Assembly: GCA_023014485.1 (NCBI GenBank)
Contig: JAJOZX010000091.1
Span: forward strand, 187,001 to 251,000
Source of the DNA: Bathynomus jamesi
Taxonomy: Eukaryota; Arthropoda; Malacostraca; Isopoda; Cirolanidae
Direction: 5' to 3'
Length of the DNA stretch: 64,000 nt
The notes beneath the pieces were generated by a model. That model was not told the DNA's origin. It saw only the letters and a list, made by a program, of their open reading frames with translations, and ran no database searches. Each line of letters starts with the position of its first letter. Positions within the stretch are counted from its first letter, which is position 1. Both the position numbers and the translations under genes were made by a program. Below, piece after piece: positions 20,711-31,655 of this stretch.

Positions 20711-20811
20711 ATATATATATATAATATATATTACCCTGTTAGACTTATTTCCTGGCCTCAGGTACGGTTTCTGGCAGTAATTCCTCTGTGTAACCCTGTC
20801 CCCTGTAAGTT

Positions 20812-20872
20812 TATGACCGAAACGTTAGGAATTAAAGTCCTGCTGCAAACTGCGACTTTATTGTTTTCTATC
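20812..20872 (+). other. PLE-tail-like motif
   Basis: TATGACCGAAACGTTAGGAA followed by TTAAAGTCCTGCTGC resembles the PLE tails at 39.78 kb and 29.39 kb (CCGAAACGTCGG then ...AAAGTCATGC). Only the tail is visible. Confidence 0.4.
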
Positions 20873-20883
20873 TCTTCTTGAGA

Positions 20884-21110
20884 TTTTGTCGTTTTTCTTG
20901 GTCTTCCTTTTCGTTGTTTGTCTTTATTGATCCTGTTCAAGATGGCGTTTGATACTGTCCCACACGTCTTTTACCGAAATGTCCAGATTTGTAGCAATTT
21001 CTCTAACAGTATATCCTTCTTCTCGTAAATCACGATCTTTATGCGAATATATTTTAGTATCTGTAGTACTGGAGCCATTGCAAGTGAAAAAATCATTTGA
21101 ATCCACCTTT
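20884..21110 (-). pseudogene. Tc1-like transposase N-terminal fragment
   Basis: Minus-strand frames encode a helix-turn-helix (KDRDLREEGYTVREIATNL, DISVKDVWDSIKRHLEQ) followed, after a one-base frame change, by a GRPRKTTKSQEE linker typical of the paired-like DNA-binding domain of Tc1 transposases. The catalytic domain is absent, and no flanking TIR was identified. Confidence 0.65.
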
Positions 21111-21768
21111 AAAAGAGTTCAAGACACTCGTTATTTCGATACATGATGAAAAAAACTAAGAATATTTATAAAATACTGTACATTACATACCACGATTGGA
21201 AACATTCTATAAATACAACTATCCTACTGTCGTCGTTAATCAAAGAATGGAAAAGACAGTAACCTAAAATCTATTTTCAGTGAAAAGAATGAAGAATAAC
21301 ATAACTGAATGATACACTTGTGAAAATGCTTTCAGACACTTAACCGATAGCCTTGTAGGTTACTATTTATATTGTGTATGGTAATGTAGACAAGTAAAAT
21401 TATGCTATTTAGGAACATTTGTTACCAAATTCTATAGTGGCTTTTTTCAAAGTTTTGAACGGTACTATATATATATGTCGGTTTTTTCTTGTAAGACCTA
21501 CTGTTTTGAGGTTAGGCTACGCTAGGTTAGATTAGGTTAACCTAGCGTAACTTAAAAAAAATCAGAGGGTGTGTAAAGTCTGAGGAAGCATAAAAGATGA
21601 CTCATTTGACTTCAAGTTTTTATAATTAAAATTCTAACTCGGGTGAACTTCGAGAAAATAATAATTGTATAAGGTAAAAAAAAAACCTTTCCATAAACTC
21701 TCTCATGGAACTCCACCCGTTACCTTAACACAAGCGAAAGTAATTAAAAATTTGAAAATCTGAAATAT
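21111..21768. other. Intergenic, nothing firm
   Basis: A short AGGTTAG-rich segment at 21508-21550 resembles degenerate TTAGG repeats and contains a small palindrome (CGCTAGGTTA ... TAACCTAGCG). Nothing else was recognised. Confidence 0.5.
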
Positions 21769-21770
21769 AT

Positions 21771-23403
21771 CAGGTGGTCCAAAAAAAAAGTCTTGAGATT
21801 TGAACATCACTAACTTCAAAAATATGCAGTTCACACTTCCAAAATTTACATAACTTTTACCTCAATCTATTGATAAGCCATCATAAAAATTTCAGATCTC
21901 TACATAAAATACTTTTTCCACAGCTGAGAGAAAAATGAGGTATGGTGAAAAAAACGAATATCATAAACTGAAAAAATTTTATTATTCACATCTTACCAAC
22001 AAATATGATCAATATGTCCGCCATCCTGCTTACAAAATAATCTTAAACTTTTCTTCCACGACATGATACATTTTCTGATTTCTGCTAATGTTATTTTGTC
22101 TCAACATTCGAGTATTTTTTTTCTTTAATTACATTTCTGTAAACTTTTCTGTTTGGCCTTCATAAATCTTCTCTGCTAGAGTGTTCCATATGCAATAATC
22201 CATCGGATTGCAATCAGGTGATTGCGGGGGCCAGTCGTTTTTTCCAATGAAGTTGACTACATTCTTTTGTAGATAATCCTGTGTGAACTTGCTCGTATGA
22301 GCTGTAGCACCATCTTGTTGGAGTATGAAATCGTTTCCATAATACAAACGCCGAAAATCAGGCAAAAGGTTCTCCTCTAAGAGATTTACATAGGTTTCTG
22401 AATTATTTTTTTTATTTTCTGAAATGAAATGAATTTTCGTCTTTCCATTCCACGATACACCTGCTGCTAATACAATGATTTTTTTTTGGAAAACCGACTT
22501 GTCTGGTGGTAAAGTCTCGATGGAGGAATGTCTTTCTTACGCCGACCATAAACAACATTGTTCCGGAAGTTTCGAGCAATCTCGTTGGTGAAAACTTTTT
22601 CATCTGTAAAAACTATTTTTTTTAACATCATTGGACGAAAATCTATCAAGCAATTTTCTACAACGAATTTTTCTTTTAGCTCTTACACTGCTGTCACGTA
22701 TTGAAACACGGATCCTTTTAAATGCTTTAAGTCCTACCGTTCTCTGCATTCTTTGTATGGAACTTCGACTGATACCTAAATTTTTTGTAATTTTCCTCTG
22801 AGAGCAGTGTGACCCAGGTCAATCCTCTTGAGAAAGGCTCATCATTTCGACCACTGCTATATTGTCTCGAGTGTAAACTGTTTTAGGCCGACCACTTCTA
22901 CGCTTCCGTGCCGTCGAACCGGTTGCTTTAATTTCTAATTATTCTATTCACAGACGTAACATTACAAGTTATTCCTGGAAATTCACTCAAAATTCTTGCG
23001 CCAGTCCATCTTTTTTTCAAGAAACACTTTTCAATCACCGTCAGTTAAAACCATAATTTGAAGGGTAAATTTAAAAAACAGTATTTAAGATGGGCGTAGC
23101 CTATATCATCTGACGTTTTTCAGAGACTAACAGATTATCCATGGGCTAAGGAAACTACTACAAGTCTTAGAATAGTTGCCAGGTACAGCTATACACATTT
23201 AGGATTTACGATATTCGGTTTTTTTTCACCATAGCTCATTGTTCCCTCAGCTGTAGAAAAAGTATTTTATGTAGAGGTCTGAAATTTTTATGATGGATTA
23301 TCAATAGATTGAGATAAAAGTTATGTAAATTTTGGAAGTGTGAACTGCATATTTTTGAAGTTATTGATGTTCAAATCTCAAGGCGTTTTTTTGGGCCACC
23401 CGA
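21771..23403 (-). mobile_element. DD37D Tc1/mariner transposon with long TIRs
   Basis: About 190-bp imperfect terminal inverted repeats (left TCAGGTGGTCCAAAAAAAAA; right complement TCGGGTGGCCCAAAAAAAC, continuing GAGATTTGAACATCA on both), flanked by TA at 21769-21770 and 23404-23405. Total length 1.63 kb. One degenerate transposase lies on the minus strand. Confidence 0.92.
22129..22990 (-). pseudogene. DD37D (maT-like) transposase, degenerate
   Basis: N-terminal part at about 22920-22650 has a GRPKTVYTRDN linker, then NLGISRSSIQRMQRT helix-turn-helix and a KRKIRCRKLL stretch. First catalytic aspartate in IVFTDEKVFT (about 22610). Second in LQQDGATAHTS and third in SPDCNPMDY (22129-22365), with 37 residues between the last two aspartates. 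Frameshifts near 22410-22600 and 22825 separate the pieces. DD37D with NPMDY points to the maT lineage; that lineage call is inference from spacing. Confidence 0.85.
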
Positions 23404-23486
23404 TATAACCTGCTCGGCCGATTTGGGTAATAAATGGTCACGGACGAAAATTTACACAAATATTCGACCAACTTAGTCATTTATGA

Positions 23487-23487
<1 letters not shown>

Positions 23488-23525
<38 letters not shown>
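23488..23525. repeat. (CA)n microsatellite
   Basis: Uninterrupted AC dinucleotides, then imperfect to about 23545. Confidence 0.95.
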
Positions 23526-23530
<5 letters not shown>

Positions 23531-23704
23531 ACATACACATATATACACCGGTAATTTATGCATAAATTGTGCCTGGAAGAGAAAGGTTATATGCGTTATT
23601 CAGATTTCTTTTGTCATCTAAATTTGCATCTAAAGAGATTTTTAAGTGTTATTTAGTTATTATTATTATTATTACTATTACTATTACTATTAGTAGTAGT
23701 AGAG

Positions 23705-24169
23705 CAGGGGGCCAACCTATCCAATCGCTGGGCCAACAAATTGGTCAGTAATTTTCAGAGTGCCACTTTTCTGAAATCTAGACTAGAATAATAAGGTAAA
23801 ATAAAAAATAATATAAGTACACTGAAATTTTTATTGAAATGCAAATACACACACATACGTAAAAATATGCTCAAAACACTAATAGAAGTAATATAATCGT
23901 TCAAAAAATCGAACCCTGAAAAACTAGAAAATTCAAACATTGAAAAAAAAAATTTATTTTCTACATTAGCTGAACTTTAATGTGATTTCTGAGCCTCTTT
24001 TGAGCGTCGGTTAAAGCTGATCGGTACTTATTCTTAATAAAATTCATTGAGGAAAATGCTTGTTCGCGGACGTAAGTGGATCCAAATTTGCCACCCGATG
24101 GCGGTGGGCAACCCTAACAGCTTTGGTGTGCCATTTATTGGCCCGCGGGCATGGGGTTGGCCACCCCTG
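23705..24169 (-). mobile_element. Deleted hAT element (465 bp) with exact 8-bp TSD
   Basis: Termini CAGGGGGCCAACC and complement CAGGGGTGGCCAACC, flanked by perfect duplications TAGTAGAG at 23697-23704 and 24170-24177. Inside, the minus strand at about 24080-23960 encodes a transposase C-terminal scrap (GSTYVREQAFSSMNFIKNKY then RSALTDA), typical of the hATC region of GTF2I/ZBED-like hAT proteins. The rest has been lost by internal deletion. Confidence 0.92.
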
Positions 24170-24223
24170 TAGTAGAGTGTCAATAATATTAATAGTAATA
24201 ATGATCACGCTAATGGTGGAGCT

Positions 24224-24418
24224 GGTTAACCTCCTTCGTAACAGCAAAGGTCATATAACAGGCGGAACCTACAGCTTTACACGGGATCCGAACCACTGGT
24301 TGCTACATTATCCGGACGCAAAGGATGGTCCCCCATCCAACTACTCTTCAGACCGGATGTCTCTTAACTTCGCTGATCAGTGGGAAGTGGTGTTATGACA
24401 TTGGCCACGACGTAGCCC
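24224..24418 (-). repeat. 5S rRNA-derived SINE, copy 1
   Basis: Read on the minus strand, TAGGGCTACGTCGTGGCCAA begins a 5S-like head containing GAAGTTAAG and TTGGATGGG(G)GACC, the conserved internal promoter parts of 5S genes. The body contains GGTTCGGATCCCGTGTAAAG and ends with GAAGGAGGTTAACCAG. Two further copies are at 33160-33371 and 43895-44122 on the plus strand. Confidence 0.85.
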
Positions 24419-24849
24419 TATTGTAATGAAGATGATGATGATGATATAATAACAAACTATAATAAATACTTTGGGATCCCGCCCTTCATCTTTTGAGTAG
24501 GTTACTCGAACTCGCCTGAAATCCTTAACACTCCTCCAATTCCCTGCCCCAACCCTTGAAAGTGGGCAAATTTTTTTTATCGCAAATTCCCACCACCCTA
24601 TCAAAAATGTTCGGAGACTACCCCTGTTATAAAGACGGGATAATTTACACCAGTGTCTGGGTATGACCCATATAAGTTTCGATATTGTCTCTGATCATTA
24701 TAATGTCCAAAATTAAACCTCTTTTTTGACCCTCTGAACTGTCACATAAGCTGTCACGTAAACTTTTCATAACTATTATATGAATAGCACAAAAGATAAG
24801 GACGAATATAGCTGAAATAGTTATCTGTACGAATACTTATGAGCGCCAC

Positions 24850-24855
<6 letters not shown>

Positions 24856-24932
<77 letters not shown>
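24856..24932. repeat. (AT)n microsatellite
   Basis: Pure AT tract preceded by a short GT run. Confidence 0.95.
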
Positions 24933-24935
<3 letters not shown>

Positions 24936-25195
24936 ACTGTATCATTGGTGTGAAATTCGTACTGCACGGTTAAAATTTGTACCGTGTTCATTTATCATTA
25001 AGTTAATATTCATTAGAGGAAGTTAGCGCTTGGATCATTTATCAAAGACTTCATTTTTGTTTACGCTGTAGACATTGTTTAATTTAAGAGGAAAAATGGT
25101 CAGGAATAAGTTCCACCCAATAGCAATTTTGCACTTTAAACTTTGCTCTTAAAAACTCTATTGTCGTCATATTAGTTTTTGATTCGTTCAGTTTT

Positions 25196-25262
25196 GTTGT
25201 TGTTATTATTATTATTATTATTATTTTATTATTATTATTTATTATTATTTATTATTATTATT
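25196..25262. repeat. (TTA)n microsatellite
   Basis: Interrupted ATT/TTA units; the poly-leucine frame over it is not a gene. Confidence 0.9.
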
Positions 25263-25310
25263 ACCAATCTAATAAAACGTTGCAACATGGGAATGATCGA
25301 ATCGATTGCA

Positions 25311-25446
<136 letters not shown>

Positions 25447-25459
25447 TTATATATATATA

Positions 25460-26265
25460 GGGTGATTACAAATCCTTGTGCAACTTCAAAGTTTACTAAC
25501 TTTTGATGTACACATGATAGAAACAAACTGTAAAGGGCATATGAAAACATAATTATTAAACTTTTTATTTTATTTTATGTCGCATCATATCGGGTGTAAA
25601 CGCTGAAACTGATTGAAAATGGCGACAGTGGGAGAAAGAGTTAACTGTGTTTTATGACTAGCAGAAATGAAGCTCAGAACAGCTGTGAGAAGAAAGTTCA
25701 TTGTTCATTAGCATAAAGATACACCTCATAGGAACTCGGTTAACAGTTGGATAAAAAAGTTTAAAGAAACTGGGTCAGTGAATGACGAACATCGATCCGT
25801 GAGGCTTCGAATCAGTGAGGAGACTGTGGCCAAACATTTGAGAGGAGTCTTCGGAAATCGTTGTGACGTGCATCGGATGAACTAAACATCCCAAAATCAA
25901 CAGCGCGCAAAATTCTCAAAATGAAATTGCATGAACATGCGTACAAGAATTGGGTGGTTTAAATCTTACTGAAGATTACTACCATGTAAGGTTAGATTTC
26001 TGTGAACAGTTCCACTCAAAAATTAAGAATTCCACTGGGTTTCTGGACGAGTTGACATTTTCTGATGAGGCAGAAATTTTCTGCCTCATCGGTACAGAAT
26101 TTAAATTCTGTGCCGATTCATCGATTTGTAGTATCTGGTATTCCATACATTAAAACCAAGCTCACCCTCTCGTCTATTGTTAATTTCGCAGCCATCCCCT
26201 ACCTAAAAGAAAAAAATATGTTATAGTTAACACTGAAAATTCCTATGATGCGTGACTTTTGCGCC

Positions 26266-26270
<5 letters not shown>
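25460..26270 (+). mobile_element. Deleted Tc1/mariner-type element with transposase 5' half
   Basis: Ends GGGTGATTACAAATCC and complement AGGGTGGCGCAAAAG sit between TA-rich flanks. The plus-strand internal sequence encodes, with frameshifts, MATVGERVN, then an HTH with NSVNSWIKKFKETGSVNDE and a paired-like RISEETVAKHLRG, up to a first-aspartate-like TFSDEAE at about 26055. The second and third catalytic regions are deleted. Family resembles DD41D-type elements in the HTH spacing. Two small palindromes lie at 26064-26115. Confidence 0.6.
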
Positions 26271-26305
<35 letters not shown>

Positions 26306-27584
26306 GGAATACATAAACATTTTCTCCTTTGGATTCTATTTTTAAAAGGTCAACATTGAGATAGCTTCACGCGCTCGCGCAAATGTCTGAAGTGCCATGG
26401 AACGCCTAGAGTTTGTCATAGAACACTTACTCGTACTCATCCAGGCAACTTCGTCAGCAGAAAGTCGCACTTGCGTTTAAACATCACAGAAGCGCTTTGT
26501 TCTCTCCTTCAGAGCTGGATTTTGTGTTTATCCGTACAAGGTAACAACTGCTCGATGAACGCTCACGAAATTTTTCTCTACACCTGCGTCAGTTTCGACT
26601 GTGAGAAGACTTTACATTTTAACGGTTATTCATTTCTCGAGGCCTTAACCCATAATCCCCACCCATTATAAAAGTTACGCTAGCAATACCCGAGGTAGTT
26701 GGGTATGCCACTACCCCGGGTAGGGTTTAAGGTTTACGTAAGGAGAAAAGTTTCCAAGCACGGTCCGTTTTCAAGCACCATCGCATAAACATCTTTGCTT
26801 ATAGGTTCTCGCGTCTTACAGCCTTTACCTTTTACATAAACTCAATGTCTGTAACCCTTTTGCATAGGCCCAACTCACTTGGCCTACAGTATTACAGTGA
26901 TATGTTAGGCTAGTTTGTTGTACAGCCTATAAATTCAGACATACTCTCAGCTTAACCGAATAGGCTCTCTAAAGTGTTTCTAATACCACGAATTGAATTC
27001 GCAAATGTTTATGGAAATATAATACCGCAAGTAGGTTTATTACTGTTTATTAATTACAGTTTTATCATCCTAATAATTAACTCTGGAACAATCTTCCTCA
27101 ATCCATCTTTCCCCCTGTCTATGACCTCCAATTTGTCAAACGCAGAGTGTCTAGGCATCTCCAAAACCGTGGACCTTGATTTTGTCTCCTTCTTCTATGC
27201 AGGGGGGGGGAGGGGCACTTTTGCGGGTGTTCGCCCTTGGCCCCCTCTTCCTGCATAAATCTTAATACCAGTGAATTACCGAACTTTTGTCCTAACTGTA
27301 TTATTTACACATTTTAATATAAACTTATTGTTAAGAAAGTAATTATTCATTTATTTTTTCTAATTGAACAAAATAGCTACGAAGCTTTTTTGTCTCCTTT
27401 ACATTTGACATTATTTGTTCGATCAAAAAAATCAAGTTGGCGACCCATTAACAATCTTTAATTAACCTAATGAAGTTATAGGGCCTTACTGTCAATAGGC
27501 AACTATAAAGCAAACTATAAAACTATAAAAACATGAAAGCCAAAACAACAACAGTAACAAATAAAATATTAGTAAAAATGAAGC

Positions 27585-27588
<4 letters not shown>
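26271..27588. other. Intergenic, nothing firm
   Basis: Contains (AT)n at 26270-26301, a short dispersed repeat at 27168-27258 shared with 20.3 kb, and otherwise unique-looking sequence. Small open frames (26471-26671, 26974-27258) have no recognisable domain. Confidence 0.5.

Positions 27589-27627
<39 letters not shown>
27589..27627. repeat. (GA)n microsatellite
   Basis: Uninterrupted GA tract. Confidence 0.95.
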
Positions 27628-27630
<3 letters not shown>

Positions 27631-27890
27631 AAAGCCATAAGAGTAAATTGGCTTAAAGATGAAATGTTTCTTCGCAGCTCGAAGAATGATTGCCGTAAAT
27701 TGTGGAAGTTGAAACGAGTGATTTTAGAGTAAGGTGAAGAAGATTGGAAATTTTTTTTCATTCGGTACTCTTTCATTCGGTACTTCATTGACAGCTTCAG
27801 TACAACTCGGAAGGCTATGAAGAAACGAAATTTGAACAGTGCCTATACGATACAACAGATATTTTGTTGGAAATTTATGCAATATGTATA

Positions 27891-28075
27891 CAGGCCCTCT
27901 CAGAGATCCAGAGAGGCCCGGGCCACTTCCAGCTTTTGAGGCCCATAGCTAAACCCAATTATTACTTTCATTGCAAAACATTATATTCAAACCTGAAAGT
28001 TTCTAAATTTGAGGACCCCCTTAAGCTTGACGCCCAGGACAAATGGTCCTCCTAACCCCCCTCTGATAGGCCCTG
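27891..28075. mobile_element. hAT-type MITE, 185 bp
   Basis: Left end CAGGCCCTCTCAGAGA and right complement CAGGGCCTATCAGAGG form inverted termini. The interior is non-coding and AT-rich. Flanking 8-mers TATGTATA and TGTGTACT agree poorly, so the target duplication is not secure. Confidence 0.55.
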
Positions 28076-28078
28076 TGT

Positions 28079-28111
<33 letters not shown>

Positions 28112-28114
<3 letters not shown>

Positions 28115-28288
28115 CAAACAACCACAGGGAAAAAGGAAAAAGAAACACGAAATCCGAGCGCTTTCGTGATATATTCACATCTTCAGGGACAAGAAAGAAA
28201 TATTTTTCTTGTCCCTGAAGATGTGATATATCACGAAAGCGCTCGGATTTCGTGTTTCTTTTTCCTTTTTCCCTGTGGTTGTTTGCTT
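28112..28288. mobile_element. PLE terminal hairpin (two 3' ends head to head)
   Basis: Two arms of about 85 bp are inverted copies separated by a short A/T loop. Each arm, read outward, contains CCCTGAAGATGTGATATATC then ACGAAAGCGCTCGG, analogous to CCTGAGGATGTC...GACGAAAGCGCT in the other PLE tails. The arms differ by a one-base indel. No protein sequence remains. (AT)n flanks both sides. Confidence 0.75.
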
Positions 28289-28318
28289 ATTAATAAGATC
28301 ACGTGTTCTGTGATTTTC

Positions 28319-28319
<1 letters not shown>

Positions 28320-28368
<49 letters not shown>
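28320..28368. repeat. (AT)n microsatellite
   Basis: Pure AT dinucleotides. Confidence 0.95.
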
Positions 28369-28370
<2 letters not shown>

Positions 28371-28849
28371 CTTCTCACACTTAAATAGAAAATCATCTTT
28401 GAAGTCTATAGAAATTCTAATGAGTTTTTCTTCTTTAAGAACATTTAAACACATCCAACGTTTATGGGGTTTTAATGAAGAAATATTTCTTATAAATAAC
28501 TTAATTAAGTAACTCGTTAAACTCGCCCTTTGGGTTGTCATAACACGGGTTAATAGACGTAACCCGTCGTGCAGAAACACACGCTCCATGTTTTTTAAAA
28601 GTGCTACCGAGATCTTGACCCCAATTGGATGACTTAAAACGGAAGGAAATCTATAATAAAACGTTACGTTACGTTACTTTTATTGATTGTCTATCTTTAT
28701 TAAGTAACAGTAACGATAATAAAGCGGTTTCGATGTGCTGAGAAGCAAAGTATTTCACTATATAAAATCTTTTGTTGCAAGGAGAATAGGAAGCATCAAA
28801 GACCTTCCGATCCACTCTAGGAGGTTCCTGTTATGAAACAAGTTTATTT
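28369..28849. other. Intergenic, nothing recognised
   Basis: A 48-residue stretch (SSLKSIEILMSFSSLRTFKH) after the microsatellite is open but unassigned. A (CGTTA)n-like TTACGTTACGTTAC occurs at 28662. Confidence 0.45.
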
Positions 28850-29083
28850 TTCTTTCAACTATTCTAGCAGCAGTAGTAGAAAACTGGGTAAAAAAGTATA
28901 AGGCTCTCCCTCTCCACCCTCCGCTCCATCCCTGCCAGAGGCAGGTACGAAAAAAGGTTGAAGAAAATACCTTGACCCCCTAGAAAAGTAAGCAAGGAAA
29001 TTTTATAGGAAAGTGGAGAATATAAAAAAAAGCTCTATAATTAGTATACCCACAGAGAGACCGTGCAAGCGAACTCCTGCAGT
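28850..29083 (-). repeat. 230-bp dispersed repeat (copy at 44.87-45.09 kb)
   Basis: Shares CTTTCAACTATTCTAGCAG, CCCTGCCAGAGGCAGGTACG, GGTTGAAGAAAATACCTTGA and GCAAGCGAACTCCTGCAG with 44872-45093, where the same block lies within the 3' UTR of the CR1-like LINE. Contains a short hairpin CCTGCC-AGA-GGCAGG. It could be a LINE 3' UTR segment or an independent SINE. Confidence 0.75.
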
Positions 29084-29335
29084 GTTACGTTAGGTTTTAG
29101 TCTTAAACCATAAATTGTAACACAAGATAAACTTTAAAAAAAATTTAGAAAAACATTTAATCACTTTGAAACCGCGTCACGCATTCCATGTTCATCCGAG
29201 CACCTCGAGCAAGAGTAGGGAGCTTCACCTTTGTTTAAGGGGCATTACGTGACTGCGAAAGTGACACTCGGTACTTAGTTCTCAGCCTATACTTAGGTTT
29301 GTTAGGTTTGTTTCTAGGAAACCTTAAACGTATAA

Positions 29336-29464
29336 TGAAAAGGAAGACGAAGGACGCAACATACAGCATGACTTTAATATAGATGTCTAATGTATACCCT
29401 CGAAACGTCGGATCTATATTAAAGTCATGCTCTATGTTGCGTCCCTAGTCTTCCTTTTCATTAT
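29336..29464. mobile_element. PLE-like terminal hairpin
   Basis: Left arm (AAAAGGAAGAC...GCATGACTTTAATATAGAT) is repeated inverted on the right (ATCTATATTAAAGTCATGC...GTCTTCCTTTT), with TACCCTCGAAACGTCGG in the middle. CGAAACGTCGG is the same motif that ends the PLE at 39.78 kb. Confidence 0.6.
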
Positions 29465-29467
29465 ATA

Positions 29468-29730
29468 TGTTGGGGTAAATGTGATAAATTGGTAATTATG
29501 CATAATTGAAAATATCATGACTTAACCTAACCAATTGTCAAGGGCGTACAGTTGACCTAACCGGGCATTCAATTGACCTAACCTTGAATGCCCTGTTAGG
29601 TCAATTGAATTGAATGCCAGGTTAGGTCAATTGAATGCCAGGTTAGGTCAACTGTACGCCCTTGACAATTGGTTAGGTTAAGTCATGATATTTTCAATTA
29701 TGCATAATTACCAATTTATCACATTTACCC

Positions 29731-29735
<5 letters not shown>
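29468..29735. mobile_element. Foldback MITE, 268 bp
   Basis: Long inverted arms of about 95-110 bp, nearly perfect, start TGTTGGGGTAAATG and meet in a centre built from repeats of GACCTAACC and GGCATTCAATT. TA-rich sequence flanks both ends. There is no coding sequence. Confidence 0.85.
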
Positions 29736-29775
<40 letters not shown>

Positions 29776-29780
<5 letters not shown>

Positions 29781-31475
29781 TGGTGGGCACCGTTAACCAA
29801 AAGTTAACTTCGTTAACCGCTAATCCGTTAACCAAAAAGTTAACTTCGTTAACCGTTAATCCGTTAAACATGTAACGGAAGTTACCGATAAACCGTTAAC
29901 GTTAACTTTTATTATAAAACAAATGAAAAACACAATATATATATAATTTAATTTTCCCTCTTCTTCTCGTTCTCCATTTTGTCCATGAGATGCATGTTGC
30001 CCTTCATGAAAATTAGCATATCAAAGTTTTCTTGGTCTCGGTTTCTTCAGAAAAAACTGCAACGCCCTTTTTTGGGATTCTCACTGGATTCCAGATTTTC
30101 CGGTTGAGGCTGAGAGTACTCCGTAGATCCACTTTCGTCTGGCGCCTCCACTTCTACACACAATACCCTCTTCCTTTGGTGATTATAACCAGTGGTGGGC
30201 ACCGTTAACCAAAAAGTTAACTTCGTTAACCGCTAATCCGTTAACCAAAAAGTTAACTTCGTTAACCGTTAATCCGTTAATTCGTTAAACATGTAACGGA
30301 AGTTACCGATAACCGTTAACGTTAACTTTATTATAAAACAAATGAAAAACACAATATATATATAATTTAATTTTCCCTCTTCTTCTCGTTCTCCATTTTG
30401 TCCATGAGATGCATGTTGCCCTTCATGAAATTAGCATATCAAAGTTTTCATCAGACAGGGATGATCTCTTGGCCTTCAGGATGTCCTTGCCCATAGAGAA
30501 CAAACGCTCCACTGCAGCACTGGAGGGGATGGCTGTGTTGAACTTGATGAACAAGTCCACCAACACTTGCTCACCCAAGAAGGCAGCATCTGTCAGCAAG
30601 TCCTTGGAGTTGGTCTCCAGCCAGGTCTTGACCAAGTTCTGGCCTTGCCCTTGAGTGACCTGTGGCTTCTGCTGCTCTCTTTTGTCTGGATGACAGCACT
30701 GAAGAAGTCATCCTCCTCCTCCTCCTCGTTGTTGCTGCCTCCACTGTTGCTGCCCACTTCGTTGGACTGCTGCTTCATGGCCTCCTCGACTGTACCCTCC
30801 ATGCTTTTCCTCACCCTGGCGACCTTGGTGTTGTCATACTTGTCCAACCAGATGAGGCGAAACCTGGGATGGAAGGCAGCAGCCAGCTGGCATTCGTCAT
30901 CCTCCAGGAGGGGCCCAAACCTTTTGTCGATGCCTGCCAAAAGTGCGTCGACCAAGGCGCTGCAGTAGACGAGGCCCTTGGACTTCAAGTCCTTAAGCCT
31001 GAAGATTGTCGCAGCAACTGTTGGCAGCAGAGTCCCAAGGTAGGCTTGTTCCTCCCCCTGGATCTTGTCGAGTGCTTTGGCCACAGGTGACATGATCTGG
31101 AAATGATTTTACAGTCGACCATGTTTTGCTCAAACCAATGCCATAAATAACTACCATATTTGGTAAGACACAAATTGTGGCGACGGAAACAAATATATCG
31201 CCTGATTTTGCACTGCGGAAATGGAAATTCGTTCATCACTATTAACAGTGGCGGATTAATTGCGCACCTGCTCAGCACTGAAAATAATAGAAACTTTTAA
31301 ACGTTTATTTATGAATTTTTTGGGTTAACGGACTTGAGTTAACGGAAGTTAAATGTAACGGAAGTTAATTAGTCCGATAATGATTTTCAAAGTTAACTTA
31401 AAAGTTAAATCGTTAACGAAAAAGTTAACTTCGTTAATTAACGATTAACGGATTAACGGTTTGTGCCCAGCTTTG
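29776..31475 (-). mobile_element. hAT transposon with GTTAAC-rich ends and a duplicated terminus
   Basis: Left end CAGTGGTGGGCACCGTTAAC, right complement CAAAGCTGGGCACAAACCG, with several copies of GTTAAC/GTTAACTT inside both ends. Flanked by TATATATA on both sides (29768-29775 and 31476-31483), though the left copy is within an AT repeat. The first about 240 bp occur twice in tandem order (29776-30014 and 30190-30430). Between them, 30015-30189 is a scrap of a different internal region of the element. Transposase is on the minus strand. Confidence 0.8.
30423..31093 (-). pseudogene. hAT transposase C-terminal half, frameshifted
   Basis: The 5' piece (31093-30593) has ALDKIQGEEQAYLGTLLPTV, RFGPLLEDDECQLAAAFHPR and an acidic NNEEEEEDDFF insert, matching the region before the hATC domain of ZBED-like hATs. 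After a frameshift near 30640 the second piece (30635-30423) holds the hATC domain: FIKFNTAIPSSAAVERLFS and SLSDENFDMLI. BED finger and first catalytic aspartate are missing. Confidence 0.85.
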
Positions 31476-31655
31476 TATATATATACATACACGGTCACAC
31501 TACCACCGTGGTTATCTTCGGCTTTTTTGCCACCTGGTTCTTTGGAACCACCACCACCACCACCACCGGTTCACCTTCGGTGCCGTCCTTTTGGTTTCCA
31601 TCTGGTTCCCCGGAATTGTCACATCCTTCAGTTGGAATTACGTTTGGAGTCATTG

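Noticed and set aside
27160..27260. End of an ATAT-family element (GTTCGCCC motif)
   Set aside because: It recurs at 20.3 kb as a short dispersed repeat, but I could not find a matching inverted terminus or ATAT duplication.
30567..31090. Two plus-strand frames of 133 and 142 residues, leucine- and serine-rich
   Set aside because: They are antisense to the hAT transposase, whose hATC motif and family-like residues lie on the minus strand.
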